Origin: Spirochaetota bacterium
GTDB lineage: Bacteria; Spirochaetota; B62-G9
DNA: 14,314 nt
Reading direction: 5' to 3'
Assembly: GCA_026990615.1 (NCBI GenBank)
Contig: JALXDB010000372.1
Coordinates: forward strand, 1-14,314
Position 1 is the stretch's first letter. Each line of letters begins with the position of its first letter. Below are positions 8,401-13,895 of this stretch, piece after piece. The notes beneath the pieces were generated by a model that was given only the letters and a program-made list of their open reading frames with translations, had not been told where the DNA came from and did no database searches. Position numbers and translations under genes: made by a program.

Positions 8401-8587
8401 TGACTTTAAAACGGACAACCTGTCAAGGGCCGAAAGTATTAAAAAACTCGCACACAGGTACAGACCCCAGATAGAGGGCTACTGCAGAACAGTAAAATCT
8501 ATCTATCCCGACCATTCTGTTAGAGGAATACTATACTTTACAGAGGCTGATTATAGAGATAGATTTTATGAAGTAGTAAAAATATAA
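5402..8587 (+). CDS. addA: AddA, UvrD-type helicase and exonuclease subunit
   Basis: AddA is the ATP-driven 3'-5' motor of AddAB and carries a second nuclease. Numbering from ATG 5402 (1,061 residues), the superfamily 1 motifs occur in order: Walker A ASAGSGKT (about 16-23), motif II IDEFQDTS with Asp396-Glu397, motif III GDVKQAIYQFRGG from 427, motif V TIHGAKGLEYHTVILP from about 719, and motif VI LYVGLTRAR (792-800). The C-terminal PD-(D/E)XK nuclease has His905 (GLIVHNVL), Asp988 (GRIDRI), Asp1001 and Lys1003 (LDFKTD) and Gln1023 (PQIEGYC). No Fe-S cysteines are present, as expected for AddA. I prefer ATG 5402, which overlaps the addB stop as ATGA, over the in-frame ATG at 5384; an AGAAGAG ribosome-binding-like stretch precedes it. 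Gene order addB-addA is as in Bacillus. A Chi-like recognition site cannot be deduced from sequence alone. Confidence 0.9.
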   Translation: MKRYTHFNSDSFAISASAGSGKTFILTSNLLSLLLKQGVPVFEILAITFTNKAASEIKNRVLDALNYSSSKSNRLISEILKDENPSAEGKDRLTNDKETEEKLDKLKLEIIKHFSSFKISTIDSFFSSIIRKFPAETETSTDLNIIEDAEKNLLIAEAFENFYEDLHRDAEYLDRISRLIRYAHDKSPLKMNSTLYSIYRDIDSINFKISESLYEYNIQHLEQNYENSRNYLKSKEFIDTLKSLKKDLETHYKDSLTYKKDGKRNPGKKFYDDISEYLENNDIKLLLKSAVFSKSNGSSISFLEGEQNIVEKTVQKINKIKDSLRDYIISKMMYEMYMMLDIYRRIKEKFINIKKERQVIDFEDIELKARNFLLNLKDYEYFRYRFDSSIKHILIDEFQDTSELQWETLKPIVETALSKKGTLCYVGDVKQAIYQFRGGTSKLFDRVKNDLKLKEKVLEKNYRSAPILIDFINTVFKDLSIKHPVYKYTEQIPDKENTIRSGNGYLYVRGFSYGENENLYNEIVNQIELLAPQVGYENIAVLCRTNSEIEKLATYLTHKKIPYITSGRRSLLDSVAVNDILNFMRFAVNPLENIHLVEILRSPIFRMGYNEIEKLTAPKNRAIYNHLPKGIKKRIDEILVKSRFQSPSDFIKSILEKFPVFDMYDTDSFELIMELYEISQVFESENTDTTIERFLEFLQNMGESLKIKPKHLKGITLETIHGAKGLEYHTVILPIISRSRGSRIYVHKNDSGKTILIDTNDEYQKYLKDIEEYREAYQKFEEEKIIEKLNILYVGLTRARSNLIILAIAPKKSEKSNGKILLDIAKILDKDFWDRIDKDKNIFVKGEVVRAEEKAHPIKKWKRDLSIGSPGKTTQMYKTAGSVYSLQTEDFMSTRTGILKGLIVHNVLKRIDALPVEEKIINELICKATSFEGKNFTQKEREAAKDAALKSVVSVVNDERLAELLSKRSYAELTVVGTDYENMIGRIDRIVYRDNEIIVLDFKTDNLSRAESIKKLAHRYRPQIEGYCRTVKSIYPDHSVRGILYFTEADYRDRFYEVVKI

Positions 8588-8618
8588 ATAATAATTTTAA
8601 AAGTGGTGGAGGATTTTT

Positions 8619-9443
8619 ATGCCAGAGGTAAAAGTAGCTCTAATTCAATTTTCCACTGAAGGTCTTGAGACGTCGGAATCAATAAAGGAAAAAGGTTTGA
8701 ATCTTATCAAGAAGGCTCTTGAAGAAGAGCCTGATTTCATCGTTCTTCCGGAAATATTTACAACAAAGTATTTTCCACAGTATAAAAACGATAGTTCATT
8801 TCAGCTTGCGGAAGAAATTCCGGGTCCAACGATTAACGAAATATATAATCTAATAAAAGGTTCAGGCACAACAGTCGTAGCATCAATCTACGAAAGGGAC
8901 GGGGATAACTATTTCTGCTCTGCAGGAATTGTAAACGGGAATGAAGGATACATTGGCAAATACAGAAAGCTTCATATTCCAACACCACCCGGAATATACG
9001 AAGATTACTTTTTTGCAAAGGGGAACCTGGGACATGTTGTATTTGAGGTAAATGGAATAAAGTTTGCCGTTATGCTTTGCTATGACAGGCACTTTCCGGA
9101 AAGTGCCAGAATCTATGGACTCAATGATGTTGACATTCTTTTTGTCTGTTCTGCAACCCCTGTTGGTGCCAGAAACGTATGGCAGCAGGAACTGTGCACA
9201 CATTCCTACATGAACGGTTATTTTGTTGCGTGTGCAAACCGAACAGGTACGGAGGATAAAATCCAATTTCTTGGATCAAGCCTTATCTCTAGCTATAAAG
9301 GAGAACTCATAATCAAAGCAGAGGAAAATGAGGAAAAAATCATCACAGCAGAATTAAATATTGATGAGGCAAGGGTTTACAGAAGAAATCTATCCTTTTA
9401 CAGAGATAGAAGGCCTGAACTTTACAGGGAAATTTCAGAATAG
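8619..9443 (+). CDS. Carbon-nitrogen hydrolase, N-carbamoyl-beta-alanine/N-carbamoylputrescine amidohydrolase-like
   Basis: A nitrilase-superfamily enzyme of 274 residues with the full catalytic set: Glu45 (LPEIF), Lys117 (KYRKLHIP) and nucleophile Cys154 (LCYDRHFPE), plus a probable second Glu at 128. The block KYRKLHIPTPPGIYEDYFF, the CYDRHFPESAR around the nucleophile and the later ANRTG resemble the branch with beta-ureidopropionase (last step of reductive pyrimidine breakdown) and N-carbamoylputrescine amidase (polyamine synthesis by the agmatine route). Both reactions release ammonia and CO2 from a ureido group. Which substrate is used cannot be told: no pyrimidine or agmatine genes are adjacent. 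A strong ribosome binding site, GGAGG at 8608-8612, lies 6 bases before the ATG. The gene starts 31 bases after addA, so it could be co-transcribed with it, but the separate strong site suggests independent translation. It converges on araD. Confidence 0.8.
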   Translation: MPEVKVALIQFSTEGLETSESIKEKGLNLIKKALEEEPDFIVLPEIFTTKYFPQYKNDSSFQLAEEIPGPTINEIYNLIKGSGTTVVASIYERDGDNYFCSAGIVNGNEGYIGKYRKLHIPTPPGIYEDYFFAKGNLGHVVFEVNGIKFAVMLCYDRHFPESARIYGLNDVDILFVCSATPVGARNVWQQELCTHSYMNGYFVACANRTGTEDKIQFLGSSLISSYKGELIIKAEENEEKIITAELNIDEARVYRRNLSFYRDRRPELYREISE

Positions 9444-9503
9444 AGCCTTTTAGAAAATTACTGTCCTTCTGGAGGAATTAACATTAATCCTATTTCACAA
9501 TAA

Positions 9504-9521
9504 GAACTGTTAAAACAATTC
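9504..9521 (-). terminator. Weak candidate terminator after araD
   Basis: On the minus strand GAATTGTT pairs with AACAGTTC (one G-T wobble, very small loop) and is followed by TTATTG. The stem overlaps the araD stop codon. The poor loop and short T run make it a marginal terminator; nothing better is seen in the 76-base convergent gap. Confidence 0.25.
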
Positions 9522-10233
9522 AGGTCTGTATCTGTCCGTAGTAGGCACCCATCCCGTGTTTTCTCATATAATGCTTATCCAGAAGAGAATGTGTTAGACC
9601 TTTTGCACCTGAATTAATAAGTTTTGTGTAAAGTGCAATCCTGGCAACCTCTTCGAGCATAACACTTAAAAAAACAGCTTCTCCTGCGTCTTTTCCCCAT
9701 GTAAATGGGCCGTGGCCCGCAACCAGCACTGCCTTAATCTCATAGGGGTCTAAATCTCTTTTTTTAAAAGTTTCAACAATCAGTCTCCCTGTTTCAATTT
9801 CATAATCTTTTTTTATTCTTTCGGGAGATAGAACTTGCGTGCATGGTATCTCCCCATGAAAATAATCGGCGTGGGTGGTTCCATAGCACTTTATTGGTTC
9901 AGCCGCCTGTGCCCAGCCTGTTGCGAAATCCGAATGGGTATGGGCTACTCCGCCAATTCTTGAAAACTCTCTGTAAAGTACAAGATGGGTACGTGTATCT
10001 GAAGATGGCCTGTATTTCCCTTCCACAACCTTCCCATCCAGATCAACAAGAACCATATCTTCAGGTGAAAGATCAACATAATCCACCCCACTCGGTTTAA
10101 TTGCAAATATACCGCTTTCCCTATCGATACCAGAGACATTCCCGAATGTGTAGATAACAAGGCCTCTGTTTTTAAGCTCTATATTGGCAAGGTATACATC
10201 CTCCTTCAAGTCTCTCAATCTTTTTTTAATCAT
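9520..10233 (-). CDS. araD: L-ribulose-5-phosphate 4-epimerase
   Basis: AraD interconverts L-ribulose 5-phosphate and D-xylulose 5-phosphate by a zinc-dependent retro-aldol route, linking pentoses to the pentose phosphate pathway. At 237 residues it matches the family length and the E. coli enzyme almost motif for motif: GNVSGIDRESG (31-41), KPSGVDY (46-52), PSSDTRTH (76-83), zinc ligands His98 and His100 (VAHTHSDFATGWAQ) and His174 (GHGPFTWG), catalytic Asp123 (THADYFHGEIPC) and Tyr232 in the terminal AYYGQ. The start is set by an AGAGGA ribosome binding site nine bases upstream that overlaps the araB stop codon. It sits 13 bases downstream of araB and will be translated from the same message. 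Because of the match at every active-site position, epimerase identity is more likely than the related fuculose or rhamnulose aldolases. Confidence 0.93.
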   Translation of the reverse strand: MIKKRLRDLKEDVYLANIELKNRGLVIYTFGNVSGIDRESGIFAIKPSGVDYVDLSPEDMVLVDLDGKVVEGKYRPSSDTRTHLVLYREFSRIGGVAHTHSDFATGWAQAAEPIKCYGTTHADYFHGEIPCTQVLSPERIKKDYEIETGRLIVETFKKRDLDPYEIKAVLVAGHGPFTWGKDAGEAVFLSVMLEEVARIALYTKLINSGAKGLTHSLLDKHYMRKHGMGAYYGQIQT

Positions 10234-10242
10234 TTTTTAAAT

Positions 10243-10248
10243 TCCTCT
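10243..10248 (-). promoter_or_regulatory. araD ribosome binding site overlapping the araB stop codon
   Basis: On the minus strand TAGAGGA contains both the araB stop (TAG, 10247-10249) and the AGAGGA Shine-Dalgarno for araD, nine bases from its ATG. Ribosomes ending araB would be placed on the araD site, which favours coupled, stoichiometric production of the two enzymes. Confidence 0.65.
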
Positions 10249-11911
10249 ACTTTTCCAGAAGCTCCTCAAGAGAGGTTGCAAAATCCCTGTACTTATCGTA
10301 GAGCTTCCTGTAGTAGTTTATCTTTTCCTCTCTTGGATAGTAGGTTATCTCAAACCCACCTCCCATTGCTTTTTGGGCATCTTCCACCCTTTTGTAAACT
10401 CCGGCTGCAACCGAGGCGAACATTGAAGCCCCTAAAGCACCGGTCTGTTCGGCTCTGGTAACCTTAACCGGGATTCCAAGTACATCGCTGAGTACCTGCA
10501 TTACATAGGGGGATTTTTTTGGTATGCCACCTGAAGCTACAGTATCGTTAAATTCTACTTCCTCTTCCTTAAATCTATCCAGTATTGCTTTTGCACCAAA
10601 TGCTGTAGCCTCAACAAGAGACCTGTATATCCTTACGGCATCTGTTCCAAGTGTTAACCCCAGCAAAGCTCCCTTTAATTTCTGATTGGCAAAGGGGGAC
10701 CTCCTCCCGTTATGCCAATCAAGTGATACGGGCCACTCCGATTCATCATCCAATCTTTCAGCCTCTTCAGATAGCATCGCCAGAATTCTGCTCTCTATCT
10801 TTTCATACTCCTGTTCATCTATCTCTCCGAGCTTCTTCAACCTTTCAACAGGCCATATTACTACATTCTTAAACCAGGCATAAATATCCCCGAAAGCCGA
10901 CTGCCCTGCTTCAAGCCCCACCATACCCGGTATAATAGAACCATCAACCTGTCCGCATATGCCCTTTATCAATCTTTTACCAATTGTTTTATAATCTGCC
11001 ACTGCCATATCGCAGCATGAAGTGCCTATAATTTTCACAAGAGTCCCCTTTTTTATTTCAGACCCCACCGCACCCATATGTGCATCAAAAGCTCCCACAG
11101 CTACATCAATCCCTGCTGGAACATTCAGACGCTCTGCCCACTCTTCTGTTAATTTTCCAGCACTCACGTCAGATGTATAGGTTTTAGTGTAAAGTCTCTC
11201 CCTCAATCCTTTCAACAGGGGATCGACTTTGACGAGAAACTCCTCCGATGGCAACCCTCCCCACTCCTCGTTCCACATAGACTTGTGACCCGCAGCACAT
11301 CTGCTTCTCTTCATACTTGCAGGATCAAGATTACCCGTAAGCAGTGCGGGAACCCAATCTGCATGCTCTACCCAGGAAAAAGCAGATTTTCCTACATTGG
11401 GGTTATTCCTCAATACATGGAGAATCTTTGCCCAGAACCACTCTGACGAATATATGCCTCCCACATACTTTGTAAAGTCAATACCACCCCAGTTCCAGGA
11501 AACTCTATTGATATCATCGGCCTCTTTAATTGAGGTATGGTCCTTCCACAGGATAAACATCGCATCAGGATCATCTTTAAACTCCTCCTTCAATGCCAGA
11601 ACAGTTCCATCCCTGTCAACCGGGGCAGGAGTTGAACCTGTAGTATCTATCCCGATCCCGACAATTCGTTCTGCCACATTCTTACCAGCCGTTTTAACAG
11701 ATTCTTTTATTGATTCTTCAAGCCCTTCTATGTAGTCAAGCGGGTGCTGCCTGAATTGATTTTTTGCCGGATCACAGTACATCCCCTTTGACCATCTACG
11801 GTAAACAGAAATATGCGACGATACCTCCCTGCCGGTATCAGCATCCACAACAATGGACCTGACTGAGTCGGTTCCAAAATCAACACCTATAACGTATCGA
11901 TTTTCGGTCAT
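10247..11911 (-). CDS. araB: L-ribulokinase
   Basis: AraB phosphorylates L-ribulose with ATP to L-ribulose 5-phosphate. It is a FGGY-type carbohydrate kinase of the actin-like ATPase fold. The N-terminal phosphate-binding block GVDFGTDSVRS (9-19), the substrate-side segment GIGIDTTGSTPAPVD (85-99), the mid-protein GAFDAHMGAVGSE with catalytic Asp276, the IIGTSCCDMAV segment (295-304) and the C-terminal ASGGIPKKSPYVMQVLSD nucleotide-binding region are all as in ribulokinases; the GAFDAHMGAVG block is nearly the same as in E. coli AraB. At 554 residues it is full length. The ribosome binding site is strong (GGGAGGAG at 11918-11925, six bases from the ATG). It begins 72 bases downstream of pncA. 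The gene looks visibly richer in G+C than addA: two 60-base lines counted by hand (10381 and 11281) gave 53% and 47%, one addA line (6481) gave 32%. No araA, araC-type or araR-type regulator, or sugar transporter, is beside it. Confidence 0.93.
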   Translation of the reverse strand: MTENRYVIGVDFGTDSVRSIVVDADTGREVSSHISVYRRWSKGMYCDPAKNQFRQHPLDYIEGLEESIKESVKTAGKNVAERIVGIGIDTTGSTPAPVDRDGTVLALKEEFKDDPDAMFILWKDHTSIKEADDINRVSWNWGGIDFTKYVGGIYSSEWFWAKILHVLRNNPNVGKSAFSWVEHADWVPALLTGNLDPASMKRSRCAAGHKSMWNEEWGGLPSEEFLVKVDPLLKGLRERLYTKTYTSDVSAGKLTEEWAERLNVPAGIDVAVGAFDAHMGAVGSEIKKGTLVKIIGTSCCDMAVADYKTIGKRLIKGICGQVDGSIIPGMVGLEAGQSAFGDIYAWFKNVVIWPVERLKKLGEIDEQEYEKIESRILAMLSEEAERLDDESEWPVSLDWHNGRRSPFANQKLKGALLGLTLGTDAVRIYRSLVEATAFGAKAILDRFKEEEVEFNDTVASGGIPKKSPYVMQVLSDVLGIPVKVTRAEQTGALGASMFASVAAGVYKRVEDAQKAMGGGFEITYYPREEKINYYRKLYDKYRDFATSLEELLEK

Positions 11912-11983
11912 TTTTCTCTCCTCCCAGTTGAAGAATTATCAAACCACATACTATAGAATCAATGCTGTTTTTTTAATCCCTGA

Positions 11984-12622
11984 TTATATAAAATCCTTTA
12001 TATCCTCTGATTTTATCAACCTTACCCCGCCTTTCTTCATTTTCTCAATGGATGCTTTAATATTTCCTTCAGGGAAATCCACCCCTTTTGAAGCATCCTC
12101 TATAACAAAAGTTTGAAATCCGAGATACTGGGCATCCATTGCCGTGTAAAAGACACAGTAGTCGGTTGCAAGTCCACAGACAAAAATCCTTTTAATATTA
12201 AAGCCCTTTAAGTAGTATTCCAGCCCTGTTGGTGTTTTGTGATCGTTCTCAAAAAAAGCCGAGTAGGAATCAATTCGTTTGTTGTTACCCTTTCTAATTA
12301 TCAGATCAACGGGGTTAAGATTCAGGTCAGGATGAAACTCGGCTCCTCTTGATCCCTGAACACAGTGCTCCGGCCATAAGGTCTGCTCAATTCCATCTAT
12401 TTCAACTGTTGAAAATAGTTCCTTCCCCGGATGATTTTTTGCAAACGATATATGATCGGCGGGATGCCAGTCCTGCGTTGCCACAACTTTATAAAAGCTC
12501 TCAGAGATATTATTTATAACGGGTATAATCTTATCCCCTTCTTTTACCTCAAGACTGCCACCAGGGCAAAAGTCCAGCTGTACATCAACAATTATAAGTG
12601 CACTACCTCCCGTTTCGTTCAT
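11984..12622 (-). CDS. pncA: Nicotinamidase (isochorismatase fold)
   Basis: Nicotinamidase deamidates nicotinamide to nicotinate for NAD salvage through the Preiss-Handler route; related enzymes also act on pyrazinamide. The triad is present: Asp13 (IVDVQLDFCPGG), Lys111 (IIRKGNN) and Cys156 (LATDYCVFYTA). Metal ligands Asp51, His53 and His57 lie in TQDWHPADHISF, and WPEHCVQGS (83-91) is a family hallmark. Length 212 residues is typical. The start is supported by an AGGGGG site at 12628-12633, six bases from the ATG. Upstream is a near-consensus promoter (12657-12685). araB follows in the same direction after 72 bases with no hairpin between, so pncA may be co-transcribed with araBD, although the functions are not obviously related. 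Confidence 0.92.
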   Translation of the reverse strand: MNETGGSALIIVDVQLDFCPGGSLEVKEGDKIIPVINNISESFYKVVATQDWHPADHISFAKNHPGKELFSTVEIDGIEQTLWPEHCVQGSRGAEFHPDLNLNPVDLIIRKGNNKRIDSYSAFFENDHKTPTGLEYYLKGFNIKRIFVCGLATDYCVFYTAMDAQYLGFQTFVIEDASKGVDFPEGNIKASIEKMKKGGVRLIKSEDIKDFI

Positions 12623-12656
12623 AAATTCCCCCTAACATGAGATATTGCTTTTTTCT

Positions 12657-12685
12657 ATTTTACTCTTAAACGTATCTTTTATCAA
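12657..12685 (-). promoter_or_regulatory. Candidate housekeeping (sigma70-type) promoter for pncA
   Basis: On the minus strand TTGATA (12685-12680) is separated by exactly 17 bases from TAAAAT (12662-12657). Each box differs from consensus at one position. Transcription would start near 12650, giving a leader of about 28 bases carrying the pncA ribosome binding site. Confidence 0.6.
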
Positions 12686-12723
12686 TCGGCATCCTCAAAT
12701 TTAAACCTATCAAACTTTAAATA

Positions 12724-12753
12724 TTGATTGATTACAATTGGAATTGTTATATT
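12724..12753 (+). promoter_or_regulatory. Candidate promoter for the lipoprotein gene
   Basis: TTGATT (12724-12729), an 18-base spacer and TATATT (12748-12753) form a plausible sigma70-type promoter. An overlapping TATAAT at 12757-12762 is an alternative -10 box but lacks a good -35 at 16-18 bases. Both lie just upstream of a GGGGGGA ribosome binding site at 12782-12788. The 172-base gap also holds the divergent pncA promoter. Confidence 0.4.
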
Positions 12754-12794
12754 ATTTATAATAAGCAAAAATCAAAATAACGGGGGGAATCGAG

Positions 12795-13610
12795 ATGAAA
12801 AAAAAGCTGGTAATTTTAAAAATAGTACCAGTACTAATGCTTTTTATGCTTATTGCAATCCTCTCCATATTTTCTTCGTGCTCTTTAATAACCTCAGCAG
12901 TTGTAGGTGGGGCAGAATCGGGGCTAAGCCAGGCTATCTATGAGCGAGTCGAGCAATCTGTCTACAAAAAGATGGCTCCGAAAGAAAAACTGCCTCCGCC
13001 TAAAACCCCTGGCTGGAACACTTATATGACATCACAGGCCTATGTAATATTCTCATATACCTTTACAGCCGGTGGATTCTGGTTTGAGGCCGGCAAATAT
13101 AAGGCTGGAGAGTGGACAAAGTTCCGGATAACAACAGAAGACGGTGATAAAGTTGTGGCAGAGAAGGCCTTCTTAAAAAGACTTGACAACGGAAATGAAT
13201 GGTGGAGAGTATCCTGGAAATCTGAAGAAGACGAGTGGATATACGAAGCTCTTCTCAATCCTAAAACCGGAAAAATCCTGAGAATGAGGGCGAAAGACGC
13301 TGACGGAAATGTAGGAGAAATTCCGGTATCCGATGAATCTGTGTATTATGGAGCTCAAAAGTTGACAAAGGAAAGCGTTGAGGGAGCTACCGTTGGAACT
13401 GAAAAGATAAAAACACCCGCCGGCACCTTTAAGGCAAAACATATAGTCTACATGGCCATGGGATCCGGCAAGATAGAATGGTGGCTTTCAGAAAAAGTTC
13501 CAGGCGGAGTTGTAAAATACCAGACAACAGATGAGGACGGGAAAATTCTCTGGACAGCGGTCATAATAGATTACGGAAAGGGTGCAAAAACTATTCTGGG
13601 AGTGTATTAA
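12795..13610 (+). CDS. Predicted outer-membrane lipoprotein of unknown function
   Basis: The 271-residue product begins with Lys-Lys-Lys and a long hydrophobic stretch ending in a lipobox (SIFSSC), so Cys29 should be lipid-modified; Ser at +2 suggests sorting to the outer membrane. A short linker with Gly/Ala (34-45) and a Pro-rich stretch (LPPPKTPGW, 66-74) leads to a beta-rich domain with many tryptophans (for example NEWWRVSWKSEEDEW, 134-148). Near the C-terminus GTEKIKTPAGTFKAKHI (201-217) and IEWWLSEKVPGGVVKYQ (227-243) recall the beta-sandwich proteins of the DUF3108-like kind, in which a 'tpaGtf' strand and a 'ws.kvPg.vvk' strand recur. That is family-level resemblance only. The gene appears to stand alone: own promoter, strong ribosome binding site six bases before the ATG, and a terminator behind it. 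No partner suggests a substrate. Confidence 0.75.
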   Translation: MKKKLVILKIVPVLMLFMLIAILSIFSSCSLITSAVVGGAESGLSQAIYERVEQSVYKKMAPKEKLPPPKTPGWNTYMTSQAYVIFSYTFTAGGFWFEAGKYKAGEWTKFRITTEDGDKVVAEKAFLKRLDNGNEWWRVSWKSEEDEWIYEALLNPKTGKILRMRAKDADGNVGEIPVSDESVYYGAQKLTKESVEGATVGTEKIKTPAGTFKAKHIVYMAMGSGKIEWWLSEKVPGGVVKYQTTDEDGKILWTAVIIDYGKGAKTILGVY

Positions 13611-13616
13611 AAATTT

Positions 13617-13648
13617 GAGAGGACCTGTTTTTAAGGTGGGGTCCTCTT
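13617..13648 (+). terminator. Hairpin immediately after the lipoprotein gene
   Basis: AGAGGACC (13618-13625) pairs perfectly with GGTCCTCT (13640-13647), extended by a G-T pair, around a 14-base loop. It starts six bases after the stop codon but lacks a following T run, so it is more likely an mRNA 3'-end protecting stem or a partial terminator than an efficient one. Confidence 0.4.
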
Positions 13649-13708
13649 AAAGCCCCTTTTCAATCACAGTTCTTAGATTTTCAGAAAGTTCCTGTAATTT
13701 TCTGGCAT

Positions 13709-13735
13709 AAAAACCCCGTTTCATACGGGGTTTTT
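13709..13735. terminator. Strong bidirectional intrinsic terminator
   Basis: AAAAACCCCGT (13709-13719) and ACGGGGTTTTT (13725-13735) are perfect inverted arms of 11 bp with a 5-base loop, giving a GC-rich stem core and a T run on both strands. It can end the lipoprotein transcript on the plus strand and the HAD-hydrolase transcript on the minus strand. The gene-free stretch 13611-13895 otherwise holds only the hairpin above and a weaker CAGAAA/TTTCTG stem (13682-13704); nothing else was recognised in 13737-13895. Confidence 0.85.
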
Positions 13736-13895
13736 ACTATTCTCACCGCTTATCTTTTTTACAATGGAGGGGCACTCATATTATACGAATTATTTGTTTG
13801 AAAGAAACTAAATATTTTAAAGGATTTTGCCACCGATCTTGATTAAACAGGATTGAAACAGAAAAGAACCCGATTGGTAAGACATGATTATCTGC

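Noticed and set aside
1775..8587. Possibility of a new anti-phage defence system built on the zinc hydrolase and AddAB
   Set aside because: AddAB is a normal repair enzyme, no mobile or defence-island genes are nearby, and the upstream partners look like envelope proteins. Kept only as a neighbourhood question.
8883..9266. 127-codon minus-strand frame inside the carbon-nitrogen hydrolase
   Set aside because: It is the complement of a clearly conserved enzyme including its catalytic Cys region; no start signal.
9444..9519. Short complementary stretches such as TCCT/AGGA and AGGAATTAA/TTAATCCT in the convergent gap
   Set aside because: Stems of four bases or AT-only stems with tiny loops; not distinguishable from chance.
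11397..11735. 112-codon plus-strand frame inside araB
   Set aside because: Antisense shadow of a conserved kinase; composition mirrors the araB codons.
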